NCBI GenBank assembly: GCA_947396885.1
Contig: OX377206.1
Coordinates: 22,377,114-22,441,113, forward strand
DNA: 64,000 nucleotides
From: Heligmosomoides polygyrus polygyrus
Taxonomy: Eukaryota > Nematoda > Chromadorea > Rhabditida > Heligmosomidae
Direction: 5' to 3'
Positions 44,761 through 55,096 of this stretch are shown here, piece by piece (the first letter of the stretch is position 1; every line of letters starts with the position of its first letter). A program made the translations under genes and the position numbers. Under the pieces are notes generated by a model. The model had not been told where the DNA came from and did no database searches. It saw nothing but the letters and a program-made list of their open reading frames with translations.

Positions 44761-45566
44761 TGGTGCATCGGACCGATGTTGGGCATGCGGAAACGCATGT
44801 TCAGCATTGGCGATCGAGCCTTCTAGCGCGCAGCCACTGATGGGAACAATGGGGCTTAGGTGCGCATGGAAGTACTACAATTAGTACAGATCTGGTTCCA
44901 ACGAGCCCCTGCGCAGTGACTGCGAAGGTAGTCACAACTAGGGTATCGCCTCTTCCACTCCCGTGGCCTCCGTTTCTAACCTTAGGGGCTTCGAGTGGCA
45001 CGGACTCTCCTTTGGGACAGGCTGAACGGCTTGAGCGCAGGGTCACATGGCGCGCAAGGGAAAACGGGGAGGAAACCCTAGGCGGTAACCGTCATTGTTT
45101 GCGCCCGGAAACTTCGAGCACGCCCAAGCGCTGGTCTGGGGGTCTCCTCGAGGCACATAAAGACTGCTACAGCAGCGGCTTGGCGACGTAGCTTTGTGAT
45201 AACGTGTCTTCGCCGAAGTTGCATTCCGGCCCCAACTGAGATGCTTAACCGCACGTAGTCTACGGACCGTTAGCGCTGCGAAAGCCTCGCGAATTTCACG
45301 TCTCCCTTCTTTTTGTACCCATGTGTCACCACCTTGACCGCACACTATTCATCCAATGCTTAGGTCTTATGCGCTTGCCTGGTTTCTCGCTTCTCTCGTA
45401 CCGTCGGATCTTAGTACTTTGATACTGGCTCACCCGCTCGACAACCTCTCGCGCAGTTGTGTGTCGGCTACTGGCCAGGGCCGGCCACAACAACTCGACG
45501 ATACGACACGTGTTGCTTTCAGATAGGTATATTCTCGCAACTCTCGTACAACGGTCTATCGGCGCA
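44761..45566 (+). other. 5' untranslated leader of the BEL/Pao element
   Basis: About 800 bp between the LTR and the first gag ATG. No conserved ORF. Presumably carries the primer-binding site and packaging signals. Contains seven or so GCGCA motifs of the enriched set described in the findings. Confidence 0.6.
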
Positions 45567-46406
45567 ATGACATCGGTCGCCGAACATGGGAAACAACTCC
45601 TCGAGTCTGCCGCGCAACTCCATGAGGTCACAAGTAAGATCCCACAGTATCTACTTGACCCCATCGACGCTTCGTATGCGCAGCGCGAAAAGCGTCAGCG
45701 CCTTTTGGCTCATTACGAGCAACTCGTTGCACATTCGAAACTACTGCGTGAAGCGATCCGCACAGTCAAGGATCGCCAGAACTCATTTCTTACATTTATT
45801 GGTTCTTCCTCTACGCCAGAAGCAGACAAACAGACCTATGCAGCTCTTGACCGAGAGGCACAGGTCGGAGACACTCTAGCCAAGGCCGAGGACACCAATA
45901 CTGTCATTTGCCTTCGCATTGCCAAAGCGTGCGAGATGCTCACAGAGTACTTCGAGGAAGTACTCAATCTATCTCTTAATACGTTAGTAGCAGCGCAAGG
46001 CACTGGTCAACAGTCCATTGACACTAATGCATGCGGTAGTGGGGCAGCGACATCGCCCGCACATCCAGTCGATAATAGCGCAAATAACATCAATAGCGAT
46101 GTGAGTGCCAGCGACGCGCAGCTTCAGTTCCAGCCTACCATCCAGCTGGACAAACTTGCACTTGAACCGTTTACTGGCGACATTACCCAATTTCATCGTT
46201 TTTGGAGCGCTTACGAACTCGCGGTGCATAACAACAACAGCATCCCTCAGGTCTATAAGTTTCTTTATCTGCAAAGGCTTCTACAAGGCGACGCGCAAAT
46301 AGTTCTCCAGGACTTAGATCCGGAAGAGTGTAACTACCATCACCTGGTGCAAGCGTTGAAGAAGCGCTACGATCGTCCGCATAAAACGCGGGCCACACTC
46401 CATTAG
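45567..46406 (+). pseudogene. BEL/Pao gag, N-terminal part, ending at an in-frame TAG
   Basis: The ATG at 45567 opens a frame with an N-terminal helical segment, a Thr/Ser/Asn-rich linker and then the BEL gag core: LDKLALEPFTGDITQFHRFW, SAYELAVHNN, YKFLYLQRLLQGDAQIVL and YHHLVQALKKRYDRP. A TAG at 46404-46406 interrupts it. The next ORF (from 46,407 on) continues in exactly the same frame with the rest of the gag/zinc-knuckle sequence, so the TAG is either a mutation or a programmed readthrough stop. The bases after it (CAGCTT) are close to, but not identical with, the CAR-YYA readthrough context. Confidence 0.85.
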
Positions 46407-48005
46407 CAGCTTAAGCAACTCGCACCAGCACGGCTCTCTGGGTCAGAGCTTAGGAGCACGTGGTTTAGAATTTCAGGCATTCTCCATGGACTCCGCAAAT
46501 TCGAGGATTTCCGCAACGTGTTACCGATCCTTGACCTAGTCAAGGGGAAGTTTCCGTCGGAGATTCAATCGAAGCTTCACGATCTTGAGTTCCAGCTTGG
46601 AGAAGAGTTCGATATCGACGCAGTAATGCGTCACCTCGACAACATCATCGCCTCGCAAGAGCGATACGAGGACTCGACCACGTTGAGTGACAACTTCGCC
46701 GTGAACACCAACAGCCCGCAGAGGAAACGCACATCCAGGTCAGCTTCCTCAGAGTCATCATACGACCCTAATAAGTGCTGCTTCTGTAATTCAAGTAGTC
46801 ACCAGACGCGCAAATGCAGGGTTTCGATGCCAGTCTATGCTCGCAGGAAAATCGCTCGCTCATACGCGCTTTGCTTTAACTGCCTAACTGTAGGGCATCA
46901 GCAACGGGATTGTGAGCGCAGTGGGTGCCGTCGTTGTGACGCCAACCACCATCAGCTTCTCTGCGAAAGAAGAGAACGGCGCGATAGAGAACCTTCACCG
47001 CGCAGCCGTCATGGCACGCGCAATGACAGGTATTCTCGATATCGCACACACCGTTCGACATCTAGTGAACGACGTTCCTCACGGACGCCGAGCAGAGACA
47101 CTTCCCGTTCCAGGAGTTCCTCCTGGGAAGATGGGTATGTACGCTTACGCGATACGCGTCGACATAGCTATAACAACCATAGGCATCATAGGTCATACTC
47201 ACCGCGTAGGTATCGTTCACCATCGCCGCATGTTCGCTTCTGTTTACCATCTAGCAGACGCAGCGACAGCTACTACCACCGCTCTAGGCGCTATACACCA
47301 CCTCGTAACTTTACGCGCGATTCCGATCAGGAATACCATCTCTTGCAGCATTGCTACGACGCGCTTAAAACACCTAGCAAGTATTCTTGCCCGCACGCAG
47401 CGTTAATGCTCGCAAAGGCTAAAGCACGTTCTTGCGACTCCGATGAGCTCGAAGACGTCATCCTATTACTCGACTCAGGAGCGCAGAACAGCTTTATAGC
47501 TACGCACGCAGTTACACGTTTAGGCCTACCAGTAGCCAATAAGCGGTCACGTTCCTACATAGCGTTTGGAGGACAAAAGGTTTCAGAGGTTTCAGGCATT
47601 ACGCAAGTGACTCTTGTCGACTTGTTCGACGAGGAGTTGACTCTCCATCTCACGACCAAGGATATCCTCACGTTAGCGCAGAAACCACCTCAGCTGTCAG
47701 ACGACGACAAGGCGCACATCAGGAAGCATGGCTACGACATGCCGATGTGTCACACCCAAAAGGCGGTTCTCCCGGACTTGCTCATTGGGATCGACAACTA
47801 CTGGGACATCCTCATGCCAGAGGCACCAGTAGTCTTGCCTTCGGGCATGGTTCTGACTCACACGAGGTTCGGAACAGTCGTTTCCGGATTACCGGTTTTT
47901 CGGGTTCGCCTCAACAAACATCGAGTTCCTATACGACAGTCATCGCCGCCGACGGAGAGGAACAAGAGCAGTAGGTGCAGAGGCTTTGGTCACTCGACTC
48001 ACTAG
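46407..48005 (+). pseudogene. BEL/Pao gag C-terminus (zinc knuckle) and aspartic protease
   Basis: Same frame as gag. A helical part (ILDLVKGKFPSEIQSKLHDL) is followed by CCHC zinc knuckles, of which CFCNSSSHQTRKC is clear and CFNCLTVGHQQRDC fits the same pattern. Next are an Arg/Ser/His-rich stretch and a retropepsin-like domain with LLLDSGAQNSFIA (catalytic DSG) and the following FGGQKVSEVSG and FGTVVSG blocks. The frame then loses family similarity around 47,890. The matching continuation lies in another frame, which also has a TAG at 47972-47974 immediately before the pol ORF. So there is one frame change and a second nonsense codon here. Confidence 0.85.
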
Positions 48006-51000
48006 GCATCACAGAAGACCATAACCCCAACGCAGATACCGAAACGCAAGATCGGGTTCTTGCCAACTTCATCAACACCTCGAAGTTCATCGATGGCTAC
48101 CTCTATGTCCAGTTCCCGTGGAAAGAAGCGCATCCGAAGCTGCAGGACAACAAGCAGCTTGCGTATTGTCGTCTCGTTAACCAGTACAAGAAATTACGAC
48201 AGTCGCCGCAGGCTTGGAAGACCTACGTCAAGGTGATAGAAGACCATCTCAAAGCAGGATATATCGAAGAGGTCGATGAGCGCAGGTTCGATAACCATCG
48301 CGTTTACTACATCCCACATCAGGCCGTCTACAAGGAGTCGTCGTCGACTACGAAGTTAAGGGTAGTGTTTGACGCCTCGTCTAGACAGCGAGGTGCTCCC
48401 AGTCTTAACGACTGTCTCTACCAAGGACCGACACTCCTTCCGGAGCTTGTTGCGATTCTTCTTCGCGCAAGACTCCATCGATTCCTGCTCATCGCCGACG
48501 TCGAAAAAGCGTTTCATCAGATTCGCTTGCAGAAGTCTCAAAGAGATGCGACGCGCTTTCTGTGGGTGAAAGATCCAAATCGTCCGCCATCGTCGCAGAA
48601 GCTTCGCATATTTCGGTTCACTCGAATACCTTTTGGGGTTAACGCATCGCCATTCATGCTTTCAGCATCCATTCAGTTGTATCTCCAACGCAATTCCACC
48701 GCGTTGGCAAAGGAAGTAGAATCCAATACTTATGTCGATAACGTTCTTTTAGGCGCAGACGACCGCGCAGTAGCTATCCGTAAATATCGCGACGCGAAAC
48801 TTCTTTTCAGGCTTATGCACATGAACTTGAGAGAGTTTCTCTGTAATTCAGAGACGGTCAACCACTCTATGGACAAGCGAGATCGCATTTTGGACGCTGC
48901 TCATGCGAAGCTATTAGGGATCAATTGGAACGCGCAAAGAGATACGCTTAGTCTCCCGCTTAAGACTTTGCGGATTCAGGTAACATCAAAACGTACAGCT
49001 CTACGCGCACTTGCGTCAACGTACGACCCTCTTGGTCTGCTAACACCATTTCTCTCACCCCTCAATGTCTTCGTACAAGATCTATGGACCAAAAACAGGG
49101 GTTGGGATGATCGCTTGGACCAAGTAGAATTAGATCAGTGGTCACAATTATGCGCAAGTCTCCAATATCCGTTACCATCCATCCCTAGGCACGTTTTACC
49201 ATCTAGCGCAGCTTCATCCACTTTTGAGCTTTGCGTCTTTGGCGACGCATCAAAACGTTTGTATGCGTGTTGCGCGTACTTGGTTTGCCGTACACAAAGT
49301 GTAGTTACATCTAGGTTGGTCATGGCTAAGTCACATCTCAACGAAGCCAAACCTATAACCATACCTCGCGCAGAGTTAATGGCAGCCTTGATTAGCGCAC
49401 GTCTTGCTAAATACTTAGTCAAGCATTTGGGCATAAGGTTCGCAGCGGTTCACTTGTTTTCAGATTCTCTCATCACGCTACACTGGATCCACTCCGCAAA
49501 AACGTTTAAAACCTTTGTCCGTAATCGAATTCAGGCTATACGTACCATCATTTCGGCATTCGAGGATCAGGGCATTAGCACCAAGTGCCATTATGTACCA
49601 TCAGAGTTCAATCCAGCAGATTGCGCGACTCGTGGCTTGTCCACGAGAGACGCAGCTGGGCACATTTGGTGGTCCGGCCCAGAATTTCTACTCATGCCGC
49701 ATTCCGAATGGCCGCATAACGACATGGACTTCAACATCGTCCCGGACAACGACGCCGCAGAGGAAGAAACGGTAAACGTGAGTGTTGAGATTGAAACAGT
49801 GTTCCGGTCGACAGTTCCATTTGCCGCTACCAATAGGTATACTAAGTTAGTGCGTATTGTGGCACACATGCTCAGGTTTCTCCGCATTGTCATGCTTGAT
49901 CGGGTTTCATCCACATCGCAGGAACGGTTACTATCCAAGTTCCCACTATTAGGCAGAATTTCTCCATCTGGGCTATTTACGGTGCAAGACATTACTACCG
50001 CAGAAACCATAATCATCCTCGCGCATTATCGCGAGAGTGAGAACATCTTGCGGAGGACAAATCTCGACAGGCTTAATGCAAAAAGGGACGAAGACGGAGT
50101 AATCCGTTGTCCCGCTCGTATAGGTCCGTACGAGACAGCACCTATCTTTTTGGTTCCATCGCACAGGCTAACATACATCGTTATATTTCATCAACATCTT
50201 GCGCAGTATCATTCCGGCGTTTACTCAACGGTTGCTAGCTTGCGTCAAACGTACTTTATACCATCTATACGGCGCACAGTATCTAAGGCACTTCGCACTT
50301 GCGTTACGTGTAATAAGTTCAACGCATTTCCGTTTCGCTATCCTAGCATGCCGGACCTTCCGAAGGAACGCGTCACACGTTCGAGACCGTTCCAGACAGT
50401 CGGTTTGGATTATCTAGGTCCAATACCGTTCAAAAGTGCGCATACTGTAGCTAGTAAGGCTTGGGTATGTCTAATCACCTGTTTGGCAACTCGCGCAGTA
50501 CATTTAGAACTCGTTCTAAACAACACTGTACAAGAATTTCTGTTGTCCTTTCGCAGGTTTTTAGCTCGCCGAGGAAGACCAGATCTCGTTTATAGCGATA
50601 ATTCGACTACGTTTCACGCTGCAGAGAAGACCATCGCAGAAGTCATCTACGAACCTTCAGCATGGCGCACAGTTTCCAACTACGTCTCCAGTCGCAAGAT
50701 CATCTGGAAGTTTATAACACCTCTTTCGCCATGGAAAGGAGGTTTCTACGAACGCATGGTCGCGCTCTTCAAGTCAGCGTTTAAGAAGACCGTCGGAAGA
50801 TCATTGCTGCAGCTGGAAGTTCTACAAACGGTCATCGTGGAGATCGAATCCGTCATCAACTCAAGACCATTAACTCCCTATAGGGAGTCGGACAGTTTGG
50901 CGCATGTACTGAAGCCAATCGATTTCGTTTCTCCAGCGGTAGACATCCAGCTACCACCATCGCAGCAGCCAGAACTTCAGGACGCCTCGAACAAGCTCAC

Positions 51001-51442
51001 CGCTTGGTACCGACAGTCCATCCGCGTTCTTGACTCGTTCTGGGATATTTGGCATCAAGACTACCTATCCGCACTTCGTGAGCGTCATCAACAAGGAGTT
51101 CGAAGACAACGATCCACGAACATCACTCCGCACGAAGGTCAAGTCGTACTCATGGCCGATGACAAGCTCCCTAGGGGGCAATGGCCACTTGGAGTCATCA
51201 CGCAAATCCACGCAGGATTGGACGGCGTAGCTCGTTCCGCTAGTGTACGCAACAGTGCTGGCAGGGTACTTCAACGTTCCATCTCTCATCTGTACCCGCT
51301 CGAGATTTCAGAACCTAAGGCATCAAAGTTAGTAGTAAATGTACCATCAGCTACTCAAGTTCCATCGCCAACTAGGGTTCAACCAGCACGCGCAGCCAAA
51401 ACTGCGCATAAGTTCATCACTACACCTAAGAACACCACGTAG
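47975..51442 (+). CDS. BEL/Pao pol: reverse transcriptase, RNase H, integrase
   Basis: An open frame of 1,155 codons (its first codon is GTG directly after a TAG, so it is a polyprotein segment, not a separate gene). Domains by residue: RT about 125-265, with LRVVFDASS, ADVEKAFHQIRL and the catalytic box TYVDNVLLG (second Asp replaced by Asn); RNase H about 415-530, with FELCVFGDAS, IPRAELMAAL and LFSDSLITLHW; integrase about 735-935, with HQHLAQYHSG / CVTCNKF zinc ligands and DDE residues in VGLDYLGPI, VYSDNSTTF and GGFYERM. The C-terminus (about 1045-1110) is the GQVVLMADD ... PLGVITQIH ... ISHLYPLE module usual in BEL/Pao. This part is intact. It makes and integrates the cDNA copy. Confidence 0.93.
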   Translation: MQRLWSLDSLGITEDHNPNADTETQDRVLANFINTSKFIDGYLYVQFPWKEAHPKLQDNKQLAYCRLVNQYKKLRQSPQAWKTYVKVIEDHLKAGYIEEVDERRFDNHRVYYIPHQAVYKESSSTTKLRVVFDASSRQRGAPSLNDCLYQGPTLLPELVAILLRARLHRFLLIADVEKAFHQIRLQKSQRDATRFLWVKDPNRPPSSQKLRIFRFTRIPFGVNASPFMLSASIQLYLQRNSTALAKEVESNTYVDNVLLGADDRAVAIRKYRDAKLLFRLMHMNLREFLCNSETVNHSMDKRDRILDAAHAKLLGINWNAQRDTLSLPLKTLRIQVTSKRTALRALASTYDPLGLLTPFLSPLNVFVQDLWTKNRGWDDRLDQVELDQWSQLCASLQYPLPSIPRHVLPSSAASSTFELCVFGDASKRLYACCAYLVCRTQSVVTSRLVMAKSHLNEAKPITIPRAELMAALISARLAKYLVKHLGIRFAAVHLFSDSLITLHWIHSAKTFKTFVRNRIQAIRTIISAFEDQGISTKCHYVPSEFNPADCATRGLSTRDAAGHIWWSGPEFLLMPHSEWPHNDMDFNIVPDNDAAEEETVNVSVEIETVFRSTVPFAATNRYTKLVRIVAHMLRFLRIVMLDRVSSTSQERLLSKFPLLGRISPSGLFTVQDITTAETIIILAHYRESENILRRTNLDRLNAKRDEDGVIRCPARIGPYETAPIFLVPSHRLTYIVIFHQHLAQYHSGVYSTVASLRQTYFIPSIRRTVSKALRTCVTCNKFNAFPFRYPSMPDLPKERVTRSRPFQTVGLDYLGPIPFKSAHTVASKAWVCLITCLATRAVHLELVLNNTVQEFLLSFRRFLARRGRPDLVYSDNSTTFHAAEKTIAEVIYEPSAWRTVSNYVSSRKIIWKFITPLSPWKGGFYERMVALFKSAFKKTVGRSLLQLEVLQTVIVEIESVINSRPLTPYRESDSLAHVLKPIDFVSPAVDIQLPPSQQPELQDASNKLTAWYRQSIRVLDSFWDIWHQDYLSALRERHQQGVRRQRSTNITPHEGQVVLMADDKLPRGQWPLGVITQIHAGLDGVARSASVRNSAGRVLQRSISHLYPLEISEPKASKLVVNVPSATQVPSPTRVQPARAAKTAHKFITTPKNTT

Positions 51443-52486
51443 TTCCACCATCCCGCTGTCCTTCCTTGCCAATCGTTTATTACAGATTCAGTGTGTCGTC
51501 GCGTAGCCTAGAGTTACGCAGGACTAGGTCCCGCCAAGAATACCCTGAGGTACCGTTGCACCTTCGCGTGCACTCCGGTCTCAGGTCGACATCATTTATC
51601 ACCATCGCTACGTCTACAACGGTCGGTTACTACGGTTCATTGTTCGCAGTTGCATTTTTTATCATTCTTCACGCGCAGTCTCACATTTTATTCATTTTCC
51701 GCAGTGTCCAGGTATTAGTTTGTCCCTTCCATGTGTGCTTGTCTACATCTCCGCGCAGCATCCTATCTTCATCTGCCCGCTTCCTTCTTCCTTCTCTCCT
51801 TTTGTTAGTTTATCCCGCTCGCAGCTTCAAAAAGAAGGTTGTGCAGTACCTTCACTTGCATTTTGGATGGCCCACTCTAGTTTTCCTTCTTCTCTAACTT
51901 CTTTTAGTACTTTCTCTAGTATCTCTTGTTCTATTCTACGCTTCTTCGTTCTCTCTCTCTTGTTGTTCATCTGCCTTCTCCTCTGTGTCTCTGTAGGTCT
52001 AGTTCTCTCTCTCTTTCTCTAGTTTAGGTTACGGTAGTGAGCCCGAAAGGGCATAGTATTTCATCATCTTAACCTTATTCTCCTTGCTTTCGTAGTTGTC
52101 CAGCCCACTTCACTCCTCATTCACTCTCCCTTTACTGCACGGTAGACAGCCGCGCACATTCCTAGTTTTTGCTGCTCTTCAGCGGTTTTTCTCTTAGTTC
52201 TTCTACCATTCTGTTAGTACTCTAGTAGTTTCTTTCCTATCGTAGTGTAGTGTAGATATCCTGGGCATTCGTTTTAACGCGCAGTAACGTACTTCTATTC
52301 TATCCTATCGTAGTTTAGTTTAGTCTCCTTCTTAGTCTAGCAACCTCGCCGCGCAACGTCCATTTCCGCTATCATAAACATCATGCCGTATCACTATCCG
52401 AGTAGAGTTTCCATCCGGTTGTTCAGTTTGCACCATTTGCCTGTTGCAGGTAATAGCATTCGGTCTAACCAACCTACTCGCTCATC
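51443..52486 (+). other. Pol to ORF3 spacer of the BEL/Pao element
   Basis: About 1 kb, pyrimidine-rich, with many TAGTTTAGT/CTATCGTAG-like phrases and GCGCAG motifs. Short ORFs at 51,466-52,022 are hydrophobic by virtue of T/C richness and do not look conserved. A promoter or splice acceptor for the downstream ORF could lie here. Confidence 0.5.
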
Positions 52487-54241
52487 ATGGCATTCCGACC
52501 AGTCCCCACTACCACCACGAACGCGCAGGACCAGACAACATCATCGACGTCGCGAGCCGACAACACGACTACGACGCAGCCTACCACCACGTCAGCGCAG
52601 CCGACTGCATCGCAGGAGTCACGTGAGTCTGGGGATCTTTTGTTCGCTCACTTTGCGCAGATACTCCAACGAGATCCGGAGATCGAAGCGCCGATCCTTA
52701 GGCAGCTAGTGGAGGAACTTAACCAGTTCCGGGAAGTTGCAGTTGAGCCGGACGTGGAAGTCCTTTCAGGTGCGGTAGATCCTAGCGTTGCGCAGCGCAG
52801 TTCCACAGTCATTGAGCGCATCAACGCTCTGGTCAGACGCCGCGATCCCAAGGTCACCCTGGATCGCATGGACGACTTAGAGCTACAGTACGCCAGTGTT
52901 CCATCAGGCGAACGACAGCTTCTCGCACTCATGCAGAAGCTTACAATTGCGCTTAATCCAGAGTTGGTTTTTTCCATCGCGCATTTAGGGGCGCACGATT
53001 ACGTGCAGATCGACGCCTACCTACGTTCAGACTTCTACCACAGTATCCGATCCAACATCACTCGGGAGATTTATCTTCCGCAATGGTCGGACGCGGACCG
53101 TACTAGGTACCCCATTAGCGCAGTTTACATCATCGTGCAAAGTACTAGGGGCATGCGTCATCACGCGCAACAACTCGTAGAGCTTCTTACGCTAGCCGAC
53201 TCTCGTGAGCTACTGCCAGGAGCGATATTGTTCGAGCATATTATCACCATCACAACGCTCATTCGCAACGTAACATCTAGGCAAGCGGCAGTTCACGCGC
53301 AGCTATTTCCGCAGGCTTTCCGTGGTCACGATCAGCCACGCCTAGCGGAGGTCCTTGCGAAGTACGGTGTTTATTTCCAGGACATACACGAAGCGGACAC
53401 ATACGCAACAGCAGCGGTCGCAGAGGCTTACGATGTGCTCAATCGCCTCAATCACCAGCATATGGAGCAGCTCCAACAGCTCCACGATCAAGCGGTCTTC
53501 GTCACGATGGCAGAGGAGCGCAGGCCGGTGGCAACGCCGGTACAACAACCCGCAGATGCCCACATGAGCAGCACGCCATCGCTGCATGAATCCTTCTTGC
53601 AGGAGTTTGTAGAGCAGCCAGGTCCTAGTCATAGGCTTAACCCGTGGGAGCAGGCCATCGCTCCAGTTGCTCAGCACGCAGGGACAAGACCACATGACCG
53701 TCCACCCTCGCAGCAGTCATTTCAGGCCTCTAGGGCTCCTTCCAGGGCTCCGGTACCAACTAGGCCTCCATCTAGGGCTGTTCAGGTCAGGTCTCCATCT
53801 CCCGCACCCATCAGGTCACCAACACCGCCTACGCTCAGGGAGTACGTGCAGCAACGTGAACCTCTCTACATCCCCACGCAGGAACCAGCTACGGGCATTC
53901 CGCGGTGCTACTTCTGTCCGCAGAATCACTACTCTTCGGAGTGCGAAAGGGTTCCCAATCTCTCGCGCAGGCTCATGATCCACGCGAACAGGGGCAGGTG
54001 CTTCAAGTGCGGGAAACTGCACGACGAGGCGCTCTGCACTAAGAAAGTCAAGTGTCGGGCCTGCAAGAGTACCAACCATTGTACACCCTTTTGTAAGCGC
54101 AATACGCACGTGATCGTCGATTTTCCAGAACACGAGTTCTATGACAGACTCGAAGCCGCGATGAGGCACGCCAAGGGCGTCAGGGAGACCAAGCTCAGGC
54201 GATCCGCAGGCAACATGGACAACAAGAAGTGGTGGCCGTAG
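52487..54241 (+). CDS. Extra zinc-knuckle (gag-like) protein downstream of pol in a BEL/Pao element, 584 residues
   Basis: A genuine ATG at 52487 opens an uninterrupted 584-codon frame where an env gene would be expected. N-terminus: Thr/Gln/Ser-rich. Residues about 45-330: helical, with FAHFAQILQRDPEIEAPILR and further amphipathic helices. About 335-470: Pro/Ser/Arg-rich linker (APSRAPVPTRPPSRA). About 474-536: three tandem zinc knuckles, CYFCPQNHYSSEC, CFKCGKLHDEALC and CRACKSTNHCTPFC. There is no signal peptide or membrane segment, so it is not an envelope protein. It resembles a nucleocapsid-type RNA-binding protein, unlike the element's own gag core. Its intact frame next to a broken gag is notable. 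Origin and function unknown. Confidence 0.85.
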   Translation: MAFRPVPTTTTNAQDQTTSSTSRADNTTTTQPTTTSAQPTASQESRESGDLLFAHFAQILQRDPEIEAPILRQLVEELNQFREVAVEPDVEVLSGAVDPSVAQRSSTVIERINALVRRRDPKVTLDRMDDLELQYASVPSGERQLLALMQKLTIALNPELVFSIAHLGAHDYVQIDAYLRSDFYHSIRSNITREIYLPQWSDADRTRYPISAVYIIVQSTRGMRHHAQQLVELLTLADSRELLPGAILFEHIITITTLIRNVTSRQAAVHAQLFPQAFRGHDQPRLAEVLAKYGVYFQDIHEADTYATAAVAEAYDVLNRLNHQHMEQLQQLHDQAVFVTMAEERRPVATPVQQPADAHMSSTPSLHESFLQEFVEQPGPSHRLNPWEQAIAPVAQHAGTRPHDRPPSQQSFQASRAPSRAPVPTRPPSRAVQVRSPSPAPIRSPTPPTLREYVQQREPLYIPTQEPATGIPRCYFCPQNHYSSECERVPNLSRRLMIHANRGRCFKCGKLHDEALCTKKVKCRACKSTNHCTPFCKRNTHVIVDFPEHEFYDRLEAAMRHAKGVRETKLRRSAGNMDNKKWWP

Positions 54242-55096
54242 GTTCAGACTTCTACTAGTTTCTTTCCTATCTTAGCGCAGTAGTCATTTCCTTCTCATAG
54301 TGTAGTTTATTAGTTTTTCTTTCCTCTCGTAGACTACTAGTTCGTTTCCGCGCAGTTCCGTCTAACTCTATTTGTAGATTTTCGACTTACCTTAAGCGCA
54401 GAAGCGATTTCGCACTTACGTCTCGACGTACAGTGCTCCCTTGGGGAAGCGGTTGGGAGACCGCATAGTCATTCTTTTGCTTGACCCTGGGTATCTTCTC
54501 GTGTTTCCACGTGCCTTGACTTTGTCCCTTGGGGTTTTCTTTCGACTAACATGGCGAGGCAAAACTCTCCCCCTCGCGCAAAACTGACCCTTATCCAAAG
54601 CGCACAAAACGCGCTAGTAGGAGGAAAATTACCCAGCTCGTTCTCGTTCGACGTCATCAACGCCTTCGACCACGCAACATCTTGTCGACTTCACCATCAA
54701 CGTCAATCGCAGTTTCGTCCATCGATTCTACGACCACGAGTTCGAGCCGCAGTTCCGATCACGACGCCGTTTCGTCGCCGCCGAGGATTCACGTATGCTA
54801 CTCTCATCACTACTGATCACTCATTTATTGAAGCTTACTCACATATATTTGTATTAGTATTTGCGTTTTGTTCTCCTTGTTCGTGTATCTTAACTCGTAG
54901 GTTCCCCATCATATCATCGTCAACTACCCAACCCTCTGAGCCTCCGCTGTCAATGAGTTTGTCGCAGTGACGTCGCGACCTTTTTCAGGTAGTTTAGGCC
55001 AAGTAGGAAGCTTCGTTAACTGTGTCTGTATGTTGGTAGGTAACGGGTCCCTTGCGCAATACCTCGCAGCAACATCTTCGTTTTCGCCGCCCCCAG
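54242..55096 (+). other. 3' untranslated region of the BEL/Pao element
   Basis: Pyrimidine-rich with repeated CTAGTTTCTTTCCTATC-like phrases and GCGCAG motifs. A purine run expected for the polypurine tract is not obvious directly before the LTR (CGCCGCCCCCAG). Short ORFs here have no support. Confidence 0.5.

Noticed and set aside
46912..47406. 164-codon ORF overlapping the gag/protease region
   Set aside because: Alternative-frame shadow of the Arg/Ser-rich gag C-terminus.
51466..52022. Hydrophobic ORFs after pol as a possible envelope gene
   Set aside because: Hydrophobicity follows from pyrimidine-rich non-coding sequence; no signal peptide, cysteines or conserved layout.
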